Of a DNA stretch of 14,093 bases, positions 13,691-14,093 are shown one piece after another. The stretch lies in assembly GCA_900299205.1 (NCBI GenBank), contig OMIW01000149.1, positions 1 to 14,093 of the forward strand, given 5' to 3'. Positions within the stretch are counted from its first letter, which is position 1. Each line of letters starts with the position of its first letter. The notes beneath the pieces are model-generated. The model was not told where the DNA came from and ran no database searches. It saw only the letters and a list, made by a program, of their open reading frames with translations. The position numbers and the translations under genes are program-made. The DNA comes from Pseudomonadota bacterium. Lineage in GTDB: Bacteria > Bdellovibrionota_C > UBA2361 > OMIW01.

Positions 13691-14093
13691 ATGCTCATTC
13701 ACAACGACAGAAACGAAGATTGCCTTCTTGAATGCCTTCAATCATTTTTACTCACAAAGGAAATGCTTACCGAAAGATGTCGAAATTTCTTCTTAGCCAA
13801 CAAGAACCACACCGATCCATCCCACGACCTCGTGCATATTGATCGGGTCAATCGCAACCAGAGCCGCATTGCAGTGATTGAAGGAGGCGACCCCGAGATC
13901 CTTATTCCCGCCGCACTACTTCACGATGTAATCAATTATCCCAAGAACGATCCCCGACGCTCTCACTCCGCGGGAGAGAGTGCTACTTTGGCAGCGACCT
14001 TTCTGGCAAATCTTGATGGCTATCCCTATCACAAGATCCCAGCGGTAACAGAGGCGATTCGGCGGCATTCATTCTCGGCGAACCTTCCTGCTC
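13691..14093 (+). CDS. HD-superfamily hydrolase, YedJ-like (partial, N-terminal 134 residues)
   Basis: The frame starts at ATG 13691 and runs off the right edge. It resembles the metal-dependent HD phosphohydrolases of the YedJ type. DPSHDLVHIDRV (43-54, first His motif), AALLHDVINYPKNDPRR (74-90, containing the His78-Asp79 pair that names the family) and AIRRHSFSANLPA (122-134) all align by pattern with E. coli YedJ. The catalytic late Asp lies beyond the window. Substrate is unknown; related proteins act on nucleotides or other phosphate esters. GGAG lies 10 nt before the ATG. It is divergent from the double-Lrp regulator across a repeat-rich region, so regulation by that protein is plausible. 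Confidence 0.88.
   Translation, partial: MLIHNDRNEDCLLECLQSFLLTKEMLTERCRNFFLANKNHTDPSHDLVHIDRVNRNQSRIAVIEGGDPEILIPAALLHDVINYPKNDPRRSHSAGESATLAATFLANLDGYPYHKIPAVTEAIRRHSFSANLPA

Overview
This window looks like chromosomal DNA from a Gram-negative bacterium with roughly balanced GC content. Both proteins encoded at 3105-5881 carry lipoprotein signals with residues after the cysteine that suit outer-membrane sorting. AnmK recycles peptidoglycan, and the vitamin B6 route is the DXP-independent PdxS/PdxT type. The TPR-lipoprotein plus LolB-like pair beside a tRNA-Gln, and an ABC ATPase with the motif GYIPDRPYLY, suggest a deltaproteobacterium-like lineage (Desulfobacterota, Myxococcota, Bdellovibrionota or SAR324 type). 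I cannot assign it more narrowly. No IS element, integrase, CRISPR array, rRNA or phage gene was seen. The window is mostly housekeeping, with a few unrecognised genes.

Layout. 1-1221 (minus): pdxT (cut by the window edge) and pdxS form a vitamin B6 operon behind a good sigma70-type promoter and a short leader. 1302-2540 (minus): an unrecognised multi-pass membrane protein with its own probable terminator. 2640-2749 (plus): tRNA-Gln(CUG) with its promoter. 2750-3104: non-coding, holding a 16-bp tandem repeat (three units) and a GC-rich hairpin. 3105-5881 (plus): a TPR lipoprotein and a LolB-like lipoprotein, likely co-transcribed. 5901-6638 (minus): an ABC ATPase without a permease next to it, preceded by about 380 bp of non-coding DNA. 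7021-9467 (minus): trmB, a thiolase and a TerB-like protein, probably one transcript. 9623-10807 (plus): anmK, divergent from trmB. 10952-12479 (plus): an unrecognised AT-richer gene followed by a GNAT acetyltransferase. 12519-13538 (minus): a regulator made of two Lrp/AsnC-like halves. 13691 to the edge (plus): an HD-domain protein, divergent from the regulator across a region rich in repeats.

How the genes work together. PdxS and PdxT make one PLP synthase complex. The two lipoproteins probably act in envelope or outer-membrane assembly. The double-Lrp regulator is the obvious candidate to control itself and the HD gene through the inverted and direct repeats that overlap the predicted promoter. 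The least explained items are the gene at 10952-11812, the membrane protein at 1365-2540, and the double-Lrp/HD control region. I saw no clear-cut new defence or mobile system.
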